Assembly (NCBI RefSeq): GCF_000013565.1
Contig: NC_007802.1
Coordinates: 2,914,001-2,978,000, forward strand
Length of the DNA: 64,000 nt
Origin: Jannaschia sp. CCS1
Lineage (GTDB): Bacteria > Pseudomonadota > Alphaproteobacteria > Rhodobacterales > Rhodobacteraceae
Direction: 5' to 3'
In this document: positions 7,837-17,346 of the stretch, piece after piece
Layout of the letters: each line of letters starts with the position of its first letter
How positions within the stretch are numbered: position 1 is the first letter of the stretch
Position numbers and translations under genes: made by a program
The notes under the pieces: generated by a model
Seen by the model: the letters and a program-made list of their open reading frames with translations, nothing else
Told to the model about the DNA's origin: nothing
Databases searched by the model: none

Positions 7837-9156
7837 ATGTCTCTCAAGAGAGCACTGAGCGCGACAACAGCGCTTGCAATCTGCGCCGCGGGAACCGCCG
7901 CATTCGCAGACGGCCACTCGGCCACCATCACCATCGCGACTGTGAACAACGGCGACATGGTGCGTATGCAGGGCTACACGGACCAGTTCACCGAAGAGAC
8001 CGGCATCGCCGTCGAGTGGGTGACACTGGAAGAGAACGTGCTGCGCCAGCGCGTGACCACGGACATCACCACCAACGGTGGCCAGTTCGATATCATGACA
8101 ATCGGCATGTACGAGACCCCGATCTGGGGCTCCAACGGCTGGCTGGTTCCGTTGGACGGCCTGTCCGACGACTACAACGTCGGTGACATCCTGCCTGCAA
8201 TGGCAGGCGGCCTGTCCCACGACGGCACACTCTACGCGGCTCCGTTTTACGGCGAATCCTCGATGGTGATGTATCGCACGGACCTGATGGAGGCCGCTGG
8301 CCTTGAAATGCCGGAAGCGCCGACATGGGAGTTCATCCGCGAAGCCGCAGCGGCCATGACCGACCGCGACAACGACATCAACGGGATCTGCCTGCGCGGC
8401 AAGCCCGGTTGGGGTGAGGGCGGTGCCTTCATTACAGCAATGTCCAACTCCTTCGGTGCCCGCTGGTTCGACATGGAATGGCAGGCGCAGTTCGACACCC
8501 AGCCATGGCTCGACACGCTGACATTCTATCAGGGGATGATGCAGGAATCCGGCCCCGCCGGTTATGCAACAAACGGCTTCACCGAGAACCTGAACCTGTT
8601 CAACCAGGGCCTCTGCGGCATGTGGATCGACGCCACGGTTGCGGCATCCTTCGTGACGAACCCCGATGACAGCACCGTTGCGGACAGTGTGGGCTTTGCG
8701 CTGGCACCCGACAACGGCTTGGGCGTCCGCTCCAACTGGCTTTGGGCCTGGGCACTGGCGATCCCCGCCGGGACGCAGCAGCAGGACGAGGCGCTTCAGT
8801 TCATTGAGTGGGCAACATCCACGGACTATATCGAACTGGTTGCCGAGAATGAGGGTTGGGCCAATGTCCCCCCCGGTGCACGGACCTCTCTCTATGAGAA
8901 CCCGAACTACATCGACGTGCCGTTCGCGCAGATGACGCTGGACTCGATCCTGTCAGCTGACCCGAACAACTCCACGGTCGAAGAGAGCCCTTATGTGGGG
9001 ATCCAGTTCGCGGCCATCCCGGAGTTTGCCGGTATCGCGACCGAAGTGAGCCAGGAATTCTCGGCCTTCTACGCCGGTCAGCAGACCGCGGAAGAGGCGC
9101 TGGCGAATGCTCAGGCGATCACTAACGAGGCCATGGAAGCCGCTGGTTACCAGTAA
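7837..9156 (+). CDS. smoE: Sorbitol/mannitol ABC transporter, substrate-binding protein
   Basis: A 439-aa periplasmic binding protein with an N-terminal signal peptide (basic MSLKR, hydrophobic stretch, likely cleavage after AFA near residue 24). The mature part follows the family 1 solute-binding fold for sugars and polyols, with GQFDIMTIGMYE and the late WAWALAIPAG segment. The ATG has GGGAGG upstream. It heads an operon with two permeases, an ATPase, a sorbitol dehydrogenase-like SDR and a mannitol dehydrogenase, the same set as the Rhodobacter smo operon, which is the basis of the name. A stem-loop after the gene probably allows its mRNA to accumulate above the downstream genes. Confidence 0.9.
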   Translation: MSLKRALSATTALAICAAGTAAFADGHSATITIATVNNGDMVRMQGYTDQFTEETGIAVEWVTLEENVLRQRVTTDITTNGGQFDIMTIGMYETPIWGSNGWLVPLDGLSDDYNVGDILPAMAGGLSHDGTLYAAPFYGESSMVMYRTDLMEAAGLEMPEAPTWEFIREAAAAMTDRDNDINGICLRGKPGWGEGGAFITAMSNSFGARWFDMEWQAQFDTQPWLDTLTFYQGMMQESGPAGYATNGFTENLNLFNQGLCGMWIDATVAASFVTNPDDSTVADSVGFALAPDNGLGVRSNWLWAWALAIPAGTQQQDEALQFIEWATSTDYIELVAENEGWANVPPGARTSLYENPNYIDVPFAQMTLDSILSADPNNSTVEESPYVGIQFAAIPEFAGIATEVSQEFSAFYAGQQTAEEALANAQAITNEAMEAAGYQ

Positions 9157-9175
9157 GCGTCCGGCTTGAGAAACT

Positions 9176-9202
9176 GGAAGGCGGCGCGTGTAGCCGCCTT
9201 CC
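9176..9202 (+). terminator. Intercistronic stem-loop after smoE (mRNA-stabilising or partial terminator)
   Basis: GGAAGGCGGC (9176-9185) and GCCGCCTTCC (9193-9202) form a perfect 10-bp stem with a 7-base loop. No T-run follows, so full termination is unlikely. Such stem-loops often sit between a binding-protein gene and its permease genes. Confidence 0.7.
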
Positions 9203-9281
9203 ACCCCCTCTGCTAAACTTTCCGATCATTCCCCAATCTGGTTCCCCGGGCCTGTCGGCCTGAACGAGGAGGATATGTGCG

Positions 9282-10148
9282 ATGGCGACCCAGCATTCCC
9301 GATCAGCGGCGCGGATCATGATGGCCCCGGCGGTCTTCCTGCTTCTCGTCTGGATGCTCGTGCCCCTGTGCATGACGCTGTGGTTCTCGGTCCGCGATTT
9401 CCGCCCCCTGCGCGGCGGCGACAATGGCTTCGTCGGGATGGAGAATTTCATCCGCTTCGTGTCATCCAGTTCATTCTGGCCGGCTGTCATGACCACGCTC
9501 ATCATCGTGGGCGGTGTTCTTTTGATCTCCATCTGCCTTGGCGTTCTGCTGGCGATCCTTCTGGATCAGCCGATGTGGGGTCAGGGGGTCGTGCGGATCC
9601 TGGTGATCGCGCCCTTCTTCGTCATGCCAACCGTGTCGGCGCTGGTGTGGAAAAACATGTTCATGGACCCGGTCAACGGCGTCTTCAGCTACATCTGGCG
9701 ATTTTTTGGAGCCGACCCGGTGGTCTGGTTATCGGAAATGCCAGTCTTCTCCATCGTGATGATCGTCTCCTGGCAATGGCTGCCGTTTGCGACGCTGATC
9801 CTTCTGACCGCGATCCAGTCGCTGGACAGTGAACAGCTGGAAGCGGCCGAGATGGACGGGGCCGGGCCGTTTTCCCGCTTTGGCTTCATCACGCTCCCGC
9901 ACCTGAGCCGCGCGATCACCATCGTGATCCTGATCCAGACGATCTTCCTGCTGGCCGTCTTCGCCGAAATCTTCGTGACCACCGGCGGCGCGTTCGGCAC
10001 CCGGACCCTGACCTATCTGATCTACCAGCGCGTACTAGAAAGCCAGAACGTCGGCCTGGGATCTGCGGGCGGCGTCTATGCCATCATTCTTGCCAATATC
10101 GTTGCCATCTTCCTGATGCGCATCGTCGGCAAAAACCTGGATAAGTGA
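9282..10148 (+). CDS. smoF: Sorbitol/mannitol ABC transporter permease
   Basis: A 288-aa inner-membrane protein with about six hydrophobic segments (for example around residues 14-34, 72-94 and 108-123). The conserved EAA loop that docks the ATPase is at 188-207 (EAAEMDGAGPFSRFGFITLP). It forms the channel with SmoG. The ATG at 9282 has GAGGAGG nine bases upstream. It is followed closely by smoG. Confidence 0.9.
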   Translation: MATQHSRSAARIMMAPAVFLLLVWMLVPLCMTLWFSVRDFRPLRGGDNGFVGMENFIRFVSSSSFWPAVMTTLIIVGGVLLISICLGVLLAILLDQPMWGQGVVRILVIAPFFVMPTVSALVWKNMFMDPVNGVFSYIWRFFGADPVVWLSEMPVFSIVMIVSWQWLPFATLILLTAIQSLDSEQLEAAEMDGAGPFSRFGFITLPHLSRAITIVILIQTIFLLAVFAEIFVTTGGAFGTRTLTYLIYQRVLESQNVGLGSAGGVYAIILANIVAIFLMRIVGKNLDK

Positions 10149-10158
10149 GGGACTGGAT

Positions 10159-10989
10159 ATGGCTAGAGCTGTCACAAACCAACGCAAGGCCCTGAACACG
10201 GCGATCGCGTGGATCATCGGCCTGATGATCTTCTTCCCCATCCTCTGGACGATCCTGACATCGTTCAAGACCGAGGCCGACGCCATCGCGAACCCGCCGA
10301 TCCTGTTTGCCTTCGACTGGACGCTGGAGAATTACCGGGAGGTGATGGAGCGATCGAATTACGGGCGCTTCCTGTCAAACTCGATCCTGATTGCCGGTGG
10401 CTCGACCATCCTGGGCATCATCATCGCCGTGCCTGCGGCCTGGTCAATGGCCTTCGTGCCCTCGCGCCGGACCAAGGACATCCTGCTGTGGATGTTGTCC
10501 ACCAAGATGCTGCCTGCCGTGGGCGTGCTCTACCCTATCTACCTGCTGTGCATTCAGCTTGGTGTGTTGGACAACCGCTACGCCTTGGTGGTGATCCTGA
10601 TGCTGATCAACCTGCCGATCATCGTCTGGATGCTCTACACCTACTTCAAGGAGATCCCCGGCGAGATCCTTGAAGCGGCCCGGATGGACGGCGCGTCCCT
10701 GAAAGAGGAAATCCTGTACGTGCTGACACCCATGGCCGTGCCAGGCATCGCCTCGACCCTGCTGCTAAACTTCATTCTGGCGTGGAACGAAGCCTTCTGG
10801 ACGCTGAACCTGACATCGGTCGATGCGGCCCCGTTGACGGCCTTCATCGCCAGCTACTCTTCGCCGGAAGGTCTATTCTTCGCGAAACTCTCGGCGGCCT
10901 CCACGATGGCCATCGCCCCGATCCTCATCCTTGGCTGGTTCAGCCAAAAGCAACTCGTCCGCGGTCTGACTTTCGGTGCCGTCAAGTAA
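10159..10989 (+). CDS. smoG: Sorbitol/mannitol ABC transporter permease
   Basis: A 276-aa membrane permease, partner of SmoF. The first membrane segment is at about 14-34, and the EAA docking loop is at 172-191 (EAARMDGASLKEEILYVLTP). The length and the C-terminal QKQLVRGLTFGAVK are typical of carbohydrate uptake family 1 permeases. It starts ten bases after smoF with GAGGGA upstream. Confidence 0.9.
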   Translation: MARAVTNQRKALNTAIAWIIGLMIFFPILWTILTSFKTEADAIANPPILFAFDWTLENYREVMERSNYGRFLSNSILIAGGSTILGIIIAVPAAWSMAFVPSRRTKDILLWMLSTKMLPAVGVLYPIYLLCIQLGVLDNRYALVVILMLINLPIIVWMLYTYFKEIPGEILEAARMDGASLKEEILYVLTPMAVPGIASTLLLNFILAWNEAFWTLNLTSVDAAPLTAFIASYSSPEGLFFAKLSAASTMAIAPILILGWFSQKQLVRGLTFGAVK

Positions 10990-11035
10990 GTGCTCAAGCT
11001 TGAGCAGCCCTCTAAGGGTATGAAAGGAAACGAAA

Positions 11036-12040
11036 ATGGGAAATATCACGCTCGATAAGGTCCAGAAGTCCTTTGGCGAAGTCGAAGTCATCCCACCGCT
11101 GGACCTGGAGATTAACGAGGGCGAGTTTGTCGTCTTCGTGGGCCCCTCGGGCTGCGGCAAGTCCACGCTCCTGCGGCTGATTGCCGGGCTCGAAGATGTG
11201 TCCGGCGGGCAGATCCGCATTGATGGAAATGACGCCACCATGACGCCCCCCGCGAAACGCGGTCTGGCCATGGTGTTCCAGAGCTACGCCCTCTACCCCC
11301 ACATGTCCGTGCGCAAGAACATCGCCTTCCCGCTGCGGATGGCGGGCATGGATCAGGCAGAACAGGAGCGGCGGATCGACAATGCCGCACGCATCCTGAA
11401 CCTGAGCGATTATATCGACCGTCGCCCCGGGCAGCTGTCGGGGGGACAACGTCAGCGGGTTGCGATTGGCCGTGCGATTGTGCGCGAGCCTGCGGCGTTC
11501 CTGTTTGATGAGCCGCTCTCGAACCTTGATGCCGCCCTGCGTGTGGGCATGCGTCTGGAGATCACAGAGCTGCACTCGCGGCTGAAGACCACGATGATCT
11601 ACGTGACCCACGACCAAGTCGAAGCCATGACCATGGCCGACAAGATCGTGGTCCTGCGCGCGGGTCATATCGAGCAGGTGGGCTCCCCCCTCACGCTCTA
11701 TAATGAGCCGAAGAACCTGTTCGTTGCGGGCTTCATCGGGTCGCCGAAGATGAACCAGTTCGACGGCGCGGAGGCGGCAAAGCACAACGCCACGACCATC
11801 GGCATTCGGCCTGAGCATATCACCGCCTCTCTGACCGAAGGCACGTGGAAGGGCCGTGTCGGCGTGACCGAGCAACTGGGCTCTGACACGTTCTTCTATG
11901 TCCACGACACGGGCCTGGCCGATGCGATCACCGTGCGCGTGAACGGTGCCTTCCTGGTGCGCAGCGGCGATGAGGTCTATCTGACACCGGACCTCGAAAA
12001 GCTACACCGGTTCGACGCAGACGGCCTGCGGATTGCATGA
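11036..12040 (+). CDS. smoK: Sorbitol/mannitol ABC transporter ATP-binding protein
   Basis: A 334-aa ATPase of the MalK/UgpC class. Walker [10 protein letters not shown] is at 36-44, the signature LSGGQ at 134-138, Walker B FLFDEP at 155-160, and the H-loop in [16 protein letters not shown]-terminal beta-barrel regulatory domain follows (IGIRPEHI onward). The stop overlaps the smoS start as ATGA, so transport and oxidation genes are coupled. Confidence 0.92.
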   Translation: MGNITLDKVQKSFGEVEVIPPLDLEINEGEFVVFVGPSGCGKSTLLRLIAGLEDVSGGQIRIDGNDATMTPPAKRGLAMVFQSYALYPHMSVRKNIAFPLRMAGMDQAEQERRIDNAARILNLSDYIDRRPGQLSGGQRQRVAIGRAIVREPAAFLFDEPLSNLDAALRVGMRLEITELHSRLKTTMIYVTHDQVEAMTMADKIVVLRAGHIEQVGSPLTLYNEPKNLFVAGFIGSPKMNQFDGAEAAKHNATTIGIRPEHITASLTEGTWKGRVGVTEQLGSDTFFYVHDTGLADAITVRVNGAFLVRSGDEVYLTPDLEKLHRFDADGLRIA

Positions 12041-12804
12041 CGCGGCTGACGGGAAAAGGCGCGTTGATCACCGGTGCCGCGCGCGGCATCGGGCGTGCCT
12101 TTGCTGAACGCTACATCGCGGAAGGCGCGCGGGTGGCGATTGCCGATATCGACCTGACCCGTGCCGAGGCAACGGCGGCAGAGATCGGGGCCATTGCGGT
12201 CCAGATGGATGTCTCTTGCGAGGATTCCATAGCCGACGGGGTCACTGCGGCTGCAGACGCGTTGGGGCAGATCGACATCCTGATCAACAACGCCGCCGTC
12301 TTCACTGCCGCCCCGCTGACAGAGATCACCTACAAGGACTATGCGGACGTCTTCGACATCAACGTGGGCGGGACGCTGTTCACCATGCAGGCGGTGGCGA
12401 AACACATGATTGACCGCGGCATCCGCGGCAAGATCATCAACATGGCCTCCCAGGCCGGCCGGAGGGGAGAGCCGTTGGTCGCCGTCTATTGCGCCACGAA
12501 AGCCGCCGTCATCAGCCTGACCCAATCGGCCGGTCTCAACCTGATCGAGCACGGCATCAACGTGAATGCCATCGCACCGGGCGTGGTGGATGGGGAGCAT
12601 TGGGATGGTGTCGACGCGTTCTTTGCCAGACACGAAGGCAAGGCGCCCGGCCAGAAGAAACGCGAAGTCGGCGAAGCTGTGCCTTACGGACGCATGGGCG
12701 TGGCCGAAGACCTGACCGGCATGGCCGTCTTTCTGGCCAGCGACGAGGCGGAATATATCGTGTCGCAGACCTACAATGTGGACGGCGGACAATGGATGAG
12801 CTGA
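12037..12804 (+). CDS. smoS: Sorbitol dehydrogenase-like SDR
   Basis: A 255-aa classical short-chain dehydrogenase. The cofactor motif TGAARGIG is at 12-19, with acidic D37 and D39 after the second strand favouring NAD(H). NNAA is at 84-87, and the catalytic residues are S138, Y151 and K155. The product closely follows the Rhodobacter SmoS pattern (sorbitol to fructose, also galactitol or L-iditol oxidation), and the gene sits between smoK and the mannitol dehydrogenase gene. Substrate is inferred from family and context. Confidence 0.88.
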   Translation: MTRLTGKGALITGAARGIGRAFAERYIAEGARVAIADIDLTRAEATAAEIGAIAVQMDVSCEDSIADGVTAAADALGQIDILINNAAVFTAAPLTEITYKDYADVFDINVGGTLFTMQAVAKHMIDRGIRGKIINMASQAGRRGEPLVAVYCATKAAVISLTQSAGLNLIEHGINVNAIAPGVVDGEHWDGVDAFFARHEGKAPGQKKREVGEAVPYGRMGVAEDLTGMAVFLASDEAEYIVSQTYNVDGGQWMS

Positions 12805-12829
12805 CGGGAACGTGCTGATGGGGACTGAC

Positions 12830-14317
12830 ATGAAAGATACGACCCCCGCCCTGCCCCTGCGGCTTGATACGCTGGAGGCCCTGCCCCATGGGATTGAGCG
12901 GCCGACCTACTCCCGCGCCGATCTGACACCGGGCATCATGCATATCGGCCTGGGGAACTTTCACCGCGCCCATCAGGCGTGGTATTTGCACCGCCTGATG
13001 CAGGCCGGAGAGGCCCACGATTGGGCGATCATCGGCGCGGGCGTGCGGGCCTATGATGCGGAAATGCGCGACCGTCTGGCTAAACAGGACTATCTGACGA
13101 CGCTGATCGAACTCACGCCCACCAGCACCTCTGCCGAGGTGATCGGACCGATGATTGACTATCTGCCGATTGAAGACGGCAACGGCGCGCTGATCGCGGC
13201 CATGACAGACCCGGCGATCCGCATCGTCTCGCTGACCGTGACGGAGGGCGGCTATTACATTGACCCCGCGACCCACGGGTTCGACGCCGCCCATCCGGAT
13301 ATGGCCCATGACGCGGCCCACCCGGACAGCCCACACACCGCATTCGGGGCGATCATTGCGGCGTTGCGCGCGCGCCGTGACGCCCGCGCGCCAGCCTTCA
13401 CCGTGCAAAGTTGCGATAATCTGCAAGGCAATGGTGCCATCGTGCGTCAGACCGTCGTGGGTCTTGCCCGGTTGGGGGACGCGGATCTTGCCGATTGGAT
13501 CGAGGCAAATGCCAGCTTCCCCAATTCCATGGTCGATTGCATCGTGCCCGCCACGGGACCCGCGGAAATCGCCCTTGCCCGATCCTTCGGCATCGATGAT
13601 GTGGCACCGGTCAGCCATGAGAACTACCGCCAATGGGTGATCGAGGACGCGTTTTGCCATGGACGCCCGGCCTGGGAAAAGGTCGGCGCGACCCTCACCG
13701 ACGACGTTCATAGCTTTGAGGCCATGAAGATCCGCCTCCTCAACGGCGGGCATCAGGTGATCGCCAATGTCGGAGAGCTTCTGTCCTGCGAGACCATCGC
13801 CGATTGCATGGCCGACCCGGATATCGCCGCCTTCTTCCGCAAGGTGGAACACGACGGCATCGTGCCATACGTTCAGGCTGTCCCCGGCATGACGCCCCCG
13901 GCCTATGTGGAGTTGATCGAGCGGCGATTTGCGAATTCTGCCATCAGGGACACCACCCGCCGCGTGGCCTTCGACGGCTCCTCTCGCCATACCGGGTTTA
14001 TCCTGCCCATTGTACGCGAGGCGTTGGCGGCAGGTGGCTCGGTCGACGCCTTGGCCTTGGTGGAGGCGTTGTGGGCACGGATGTGCGCGGGCACGCGCGA
14101 AGATGGGACCATGATCGCGCCGAACGATCCGTTTTGGGACGACCTGCATGCTACCGCGCAGGCGGCCCGCACCCGCCCCGCCGCGTGGTTAGAGCAGACG
14201 CATCTTTATGGCGACCTCGCGGATCACCCGGCCTTTGCGGAGGCGTTCACTGGCTGGCTTTCCGACATCTGGAGCAACGGCAGCCGCGCCACCATCCATC
14301 GTTTCATTGCAGCTTAG
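12830..14317 (+). CDS. mtlK: Mannitol 2-dehydrogenase (polyol-specific long-chain dehydrogenase)
   Basis: An approximately 495-aa long-chain polyol dehydrogenase that oxidises D-mannitol to fructose with NAD. The N-terminal Rossmann segment begins IMHIGLGNFHRAHQAWY, and the catalytic K-x4-N-x2-H motif is visible in KIRLLNGGH. Length is normal for the family. Starts at 12812 (GTG), 12818 and 12830 are all possible; 12830 is preferred because GGGGA is six bases upstream. It ends the smo operon; unlike the Rhodobacter sphaeroides locus, no xylulokinase or fructokinase gene follows. Confidence 0.9.
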   Translation: MKDTTPALPLRLDTLEALPHGIERPTYSRADLTPGIMHIGLGNFHRAHQAWYLHRLMQAGEAHDWAIIGAGVRAYDAEMRDRLAKQDYLTTLIELTPTSTSAEVIGPMIDYLPIEDGNGALIAAMTDPAIRIVSLTVTEGGYYIDPATHGFDAAHPDMAHDAAHPDSPHTAFGAIIAALRARRDARAPAFTVQSCDNLQGNGAIVRQTVVGLARLGDADLADWIEANASFPNSMVDCIVPATGPAEIALARSFGIDDVAPVSHENYRQWVIEDAFCHGRPAWEKVGATLTDDVHSFEAMKIRLLNGGHQVIANVGELLSCETIADCMADPDIAAFFRKVEHDGIVPYVQAVPGMTPPAYVELIERRFANSAIRDTTRRVAFDGSSRHTGFILPIVREALAAGGSVDALALVEALWARMCAGTREDGTMIAPNDPFWDDLHATAQAARTRPAAWLEQTHLYGDLADHPAFAEAFTGWLSDIWSNGSRATIHRFIAA

Positions 14318-14337
14318 CGCACTTTTCCCTGGGTCCC

Positions 14338-14372
14338 TTGACCGAACTTCTCAATTCGATAGTATGTATACT
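14338..14372 (+). promoter_or_regulatory. Candidate promoter and operator of the gentisate operon
   Basis: TTGACC (14338-14343) and TAGTAT (14360-14365) are spaced 16 bases apart. The dyad AGTAT-GT-ATACT (14361-14372) overlaps the -10 element, a position suited to a repressor. The stretch is far more A/T-rich than its surroundings. No regulator gene is adjacent, so which protein binds is unknown. Confidence 0.5.
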
Positions 14373-14392
14373 TACGATATGCTGGAGCGGAC

Positions 14393-15583
14393 ATGACACA
14401 GCCCATTCTGATCGCCGGTGGCGGAATTGGCGGCCTCGCCGCTGCGGCGGCCCTTGCGGGTAAGGGCATTGCGTCAGTGGTGCTGGAGCAGGCCGCCACC
14501 ATGGCCGAAATCGGGGCCGGTATTCAGATCGGCCCAAACGGTTTCCACTGCTTTGACGCCCTCGGCATCGGCCCACAGATGCGCGAGACCGCAGTGTTCA
14601 TTGACGCCCTGCGCCTCTTGGATGCGCAAACGGCGGAAGAGATCACCCGCATCCCCCTGGACGCGCCGTTTCGAGCGCATTTCGGCAATCCCTACGCGGT
14701 GGTCCATCGCGCGCAATTGCACCAGCTTCTTTTGCAGCGCTGCATCGACAGCGGCTTGGTGGACCTGCGCACACGGCAGACGGCGCGTGGCTATAGCCAG
14801 AACGGCACCTCGGTGACGCTGCATCTGAAAGACACGGATGTGACAGGCCGCGCGCTTGTTGGGGCGGAGGGCCTCCGCTCGCCCATCCGCGCACAGATGG
14901 TGGGCGACGGTGCGCCCCGGGTCTCGGGCCATGCCACCTATCGCTCGGTCATCCCGCGTGACGCGATGCCTGAGGATCTGCGGATGAACGCCGCCACGCT
15001 CTGGGCCGGACCGAAATGCCACATCGTGCATTATCCCCTGAAGGGCGGGACTGTCTTCAATCTGGTTGTCACCTACCACCGTGACGCGTTGGAGGCCGTT
15101 TCAGGCAAACCAGTGACAAACGCGGAAGTGGCCGAAGGGTTTGAACACGTCCACCCGCGCGCCCGCGCCGTGATCGAGCATGGTCGCGACTGGAAACAAT
15201 GGGTGCTGTGTGATCGCGACCCGATCAGCAGTTGGACCGATGAGCGCGTGGCCCTTTTGGGCGATGCCGCTCATCCGATGCTGCAATACTTCGCTCAAGG
15301 GGCCTGCATGGCGATGGAGGACGGCGTCGCTTTGGCTGTCGCGTTGGACGGCGCGATCGATGTGGAAGCTGCGTTGCTGCGGTATCAAAATATGCGCGCG
15401 GTGCGGACAGCACGGGTGCAGATGAACTCTCGGCTCATCGGCGACTACATCTATCACCCCGACAACGCCCGCGCCGCTGTGCGCAATGAGATCATGCAAG
15501 GCATGAGCCCTCAGGACTGGTATGAACAACTGACATGGATTTACAGATCCAACGGCTTACCGCCGGATATGGGAGGAATTTGA
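14393..15583 (+). CDS. FAD-dependent monooxygenase, probable 3-hydroxybenzoate 6-hydroxylase
   Basis: A 396-aa group A flavin monooxygenase. It has the FAD-binding GGGIGG at 9-14, a DG-like VGAEGLRS at 156-163 and GDAAHP at 290-295. It probably adds a para-hydroxyl to 3-hydroxybenzoate to give gentisate, because a hydrolase of the fumarylacetoacetase family and gentisate dioxygenase follow without gaps. Salicylate or another hydroxybenzoate as substrate cannot be excluded. Its stop directly precedes the next start, whose GGAGG lies inside this gene. Confidence 0.85.
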   Translation: MTQPILIAGGGIGGLAAAAALAGKGIASVVLEQAATMAEIGAGIQIGPNGFHCFDALGIGPQMRETAVFIDALRLLDAQTAEEITRIPLDAPFRAHFGNPYAVVHRAQLHQLLLQRCIDSGLVDLRTRQTARGYSQNGTSVTLHLKDTDVTGRALVGAEGLRSPIRAQMVGDGAPRVSGHATYRSVIPRDAMPEDLRMNAATLWAGPKCHIVHYPLKGGTVFNLVVTYHRDALEAVSGKPVTNAEVAEGFEHVHPRARAVIEHGRDWKQWVLCDRDPISSWTDERVALLGDAAHPMLQYFAQGACMAMEDGVALAVALDGAIDVEAALLRYQNMRAVRTARVQMNSRLIGDYIYHPDNARAAVRNEIMQGMSPQDWYEQLTWIYRSNGLPPDMGGI

Positions 15584-16276
15584 ATGGCTTATGTGTTTGA
15601 CCCGATTGCGCCACCCTCGGTCGCCGTGGCCGGACTGACGGCGCATTTCCCGGTGCGCCGCATCTTCTGCGTCGGCAGAAATTATGCCGAGCACGCGCGT
15701 GAAATGGGCCACGATGACCGCGAACCACCGTTCTTCTTTACCAAACCCGCTGATGCGCTGGTCGAAGATGGCGCGACTGTCCCCTACCCGCCCGGCACCG
15801 AGAACCTTCATTTCGAGGCTGAACTTGTGGTCGCTATCGGCACGCCCGGGCGCGCGATTGCCGAGGCCAATGCCCTGGATCACGTCTACGGATATGCTTG
15901 CGGCAATGACCTAACCCGGCGCGACATTCAGACCGCGGCCAAGAAGGCCGGACGCCCGTGGGATATGGCGAAAGGCTTCGATCTGTCCGCCGTCGTCGGG
16001 CCGATCCATCCCGTGTCAGAGGTCGGGCATCTGGAGCGCGGCCGCATCTCACTGACCCGCAACGGAGAGGTCCAGCAGACTGGCGATTTGGCGGATATGA
16101 TCTGGTCGACGCCTGAAATCATCGCCTATCTCTCGGGCCTGGTGGGCTTTGAAGCGGGTGATCTGATCATGACCGGAACACCCGCAGGGGTCGGCGCATT
16201 GGTGCCCGGCGACACGGCGGTGGTTTCCATCGCCGGCCTGCCCGATTTGTCCGTCACCATAGGAGAGCCCGCATGA
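15584..16276 (+). CDS. Fumarylacetoacetate hydrolase family protein (fumaryl-/maleylpyruvate hydrolase)
   Basis: A 230-aa enzyme of the FAH fold. Metal-ligand residues E78, E80 (HFEAEL) and D109 (GNDLTRRD) are present, with the late MTGTPAGVG loop. In gentisate catabolism this family cleaves fumarylpyruvate to fumarate and pyruvate, or maleylpyruvate directly. The start is adjacent to the monooxygenase stop, and its own stop overlaps the gentisate dioxygenase start. Confidence 0.88.
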   Translation: MAYVFDPIAPPSVAVAGLTAHFPVRRIFCVGRNYAEHAREMGHDDREPPFFFTKPADALVEDGATVPYPPGTENLHFEAELVVAIGTPGRAIAEANALDHVYGYACGNDLTRRDIQTAAKKAGRPWDMAKGFDLSAVVGPIHPVSEVGHLERGRISLTRNGEVQQTGDLADMIWSTPEIIAYLSGLVGFEAGDLIMTGTPAGVGALVPGDTAVVSIAGLPDLSVTIGEPA

Positions 16277-17346
16277 GCCATGGTATGCAAGCCGAAGACA
16301 GCCCGGAATTACGCCAGCTTTACAAAGGGTTCAAGGGTCAATCTCTGATCCCCCTCTGGACGCAGACCGGGAGTTTGATGCCCCAAACTCCTGCGCCCAA
16401 GGCCGTGCCGCACGTCTGGCGTTGGGCCGATCTGCTGCCCTTGGCGCAAGCGGCCGGCACTTTGGTGCCCGTCGGCCGTGGCGGTGAGCGGCGGGCGCTT
16501 GGCCTTGCCAATCCGGGCCTTGCGCCCAACGCTTACATCTCGCCCACGCTTTGGTGCGCGATCCAATACCTGATGCCGCGCGAGACCGCGCCCGAGCATC
16601 GCCACGCCCAGAATGCGTTCCGCTTTGTGGTCGAAGGTGAAGGCGTCTGGACCGTTGTGGACGGGGACCCCGTGCGAATGTCACGCGGGGACCTGCTGTT
16701 GACGCCCGGCTGGCGGTTTCACGGCCACCACAACGACCGCGACGCGCCGATGGCGTGGATCGACGGCTTGGATATTCCCTTTTCACAACAGATGGATGTG
16801 GGGTTTTTCGAGTTCGGGAACGAGCAGGTCTCGGACTATTCCACCCCCCATTTCTCACGCGGGGAACGGCTCTGGGCAAACCCTGGATTGCGCCCCCTGT
16901 CGGGTCTTGAGAACACCACCGCCAGCCCCCTCGCGGCGTTCCGGTGGGAGCATACGGACCGCGCATTGGCCGAACAATTGCTGCTGGAGGACGAGGGTCA
17001 TTCGGCGACCGTTGAGCCCGGCCATGCGGCGATCCGCTACGTGAACCCGACGACCGGCGGCGATGTCATGCCGACGATCCGCTGCGAATTCCACCGCCTG
17101 CGGGCGGGCTGCAAGACCGCCATGCGCAGAGAGGTCGGCTCAACCATTTTCCAGGTTTTTGACGGGCGCGGAGCAGTGGTGATCGACGGTGTGACGCATC
17201 GGCTGGACAAAGGCGATCTGTTTACCGTCCCGTCGTGGATCTCGTGGTCGCTTGAAGCGGAAGAGCCGTTCGACCTGTTCCGCTTCTCGGATGCCCCCAT
17301 CATGGAGCGCCTTCATTTTGCACGCACCCACATCGAAGAGAGCTAG
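16273..17346 (+). CDS. Gentisate 1,2-dioxygenase
   Basis: A 357-aa bicupin ring-cleavage dioxygenase. The N-terminal cupin carries the iron ligands in EHRHAQ (H109, H111) and the distal histidine near 150-152 (RFHGHHND). The C-terminal cupin (residues about 270-330) lacks the full ligand set. It opens gentisate to maleylpyruvate. No maleylpyruvate isomerase gene lies in this operon, so the pathway needs an isomerase from elsewhere or direct hydrolysis of maleylpyruvate. Confidence 0.93.
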   Translation: MSHGMQAEDSPELRQLYKGFKGQSLIPLWTQTGSLMPQTPAPKAVPHVWRWADLLPLAQAAGTLVPVGRGGERRALGLANPGLAPNAYISPTLWCAIQYLMPRETAPEHRHAQNAFRFVVEGEGVWTVVDGDPVRMSRGDLLLTPGWRFHGHHNDRDAPMAWIDGLDIPFSQQMDVGFFEFGNEQVSDYSTPHFSRGERLWANPGLRPLSGLENTTASPLAAFRWEHTDRALAEQLLLEDEGHSATVEPGHAAIRYVNPTTGGDVMPTIRCEFHRLRAGCKTAMRREVGSTIFQVFDGRGAVVIDGVTHRLDKGDLFTVPSWISWSLEAEEPFDLFRFSDAPIMERLHFARTHIEES

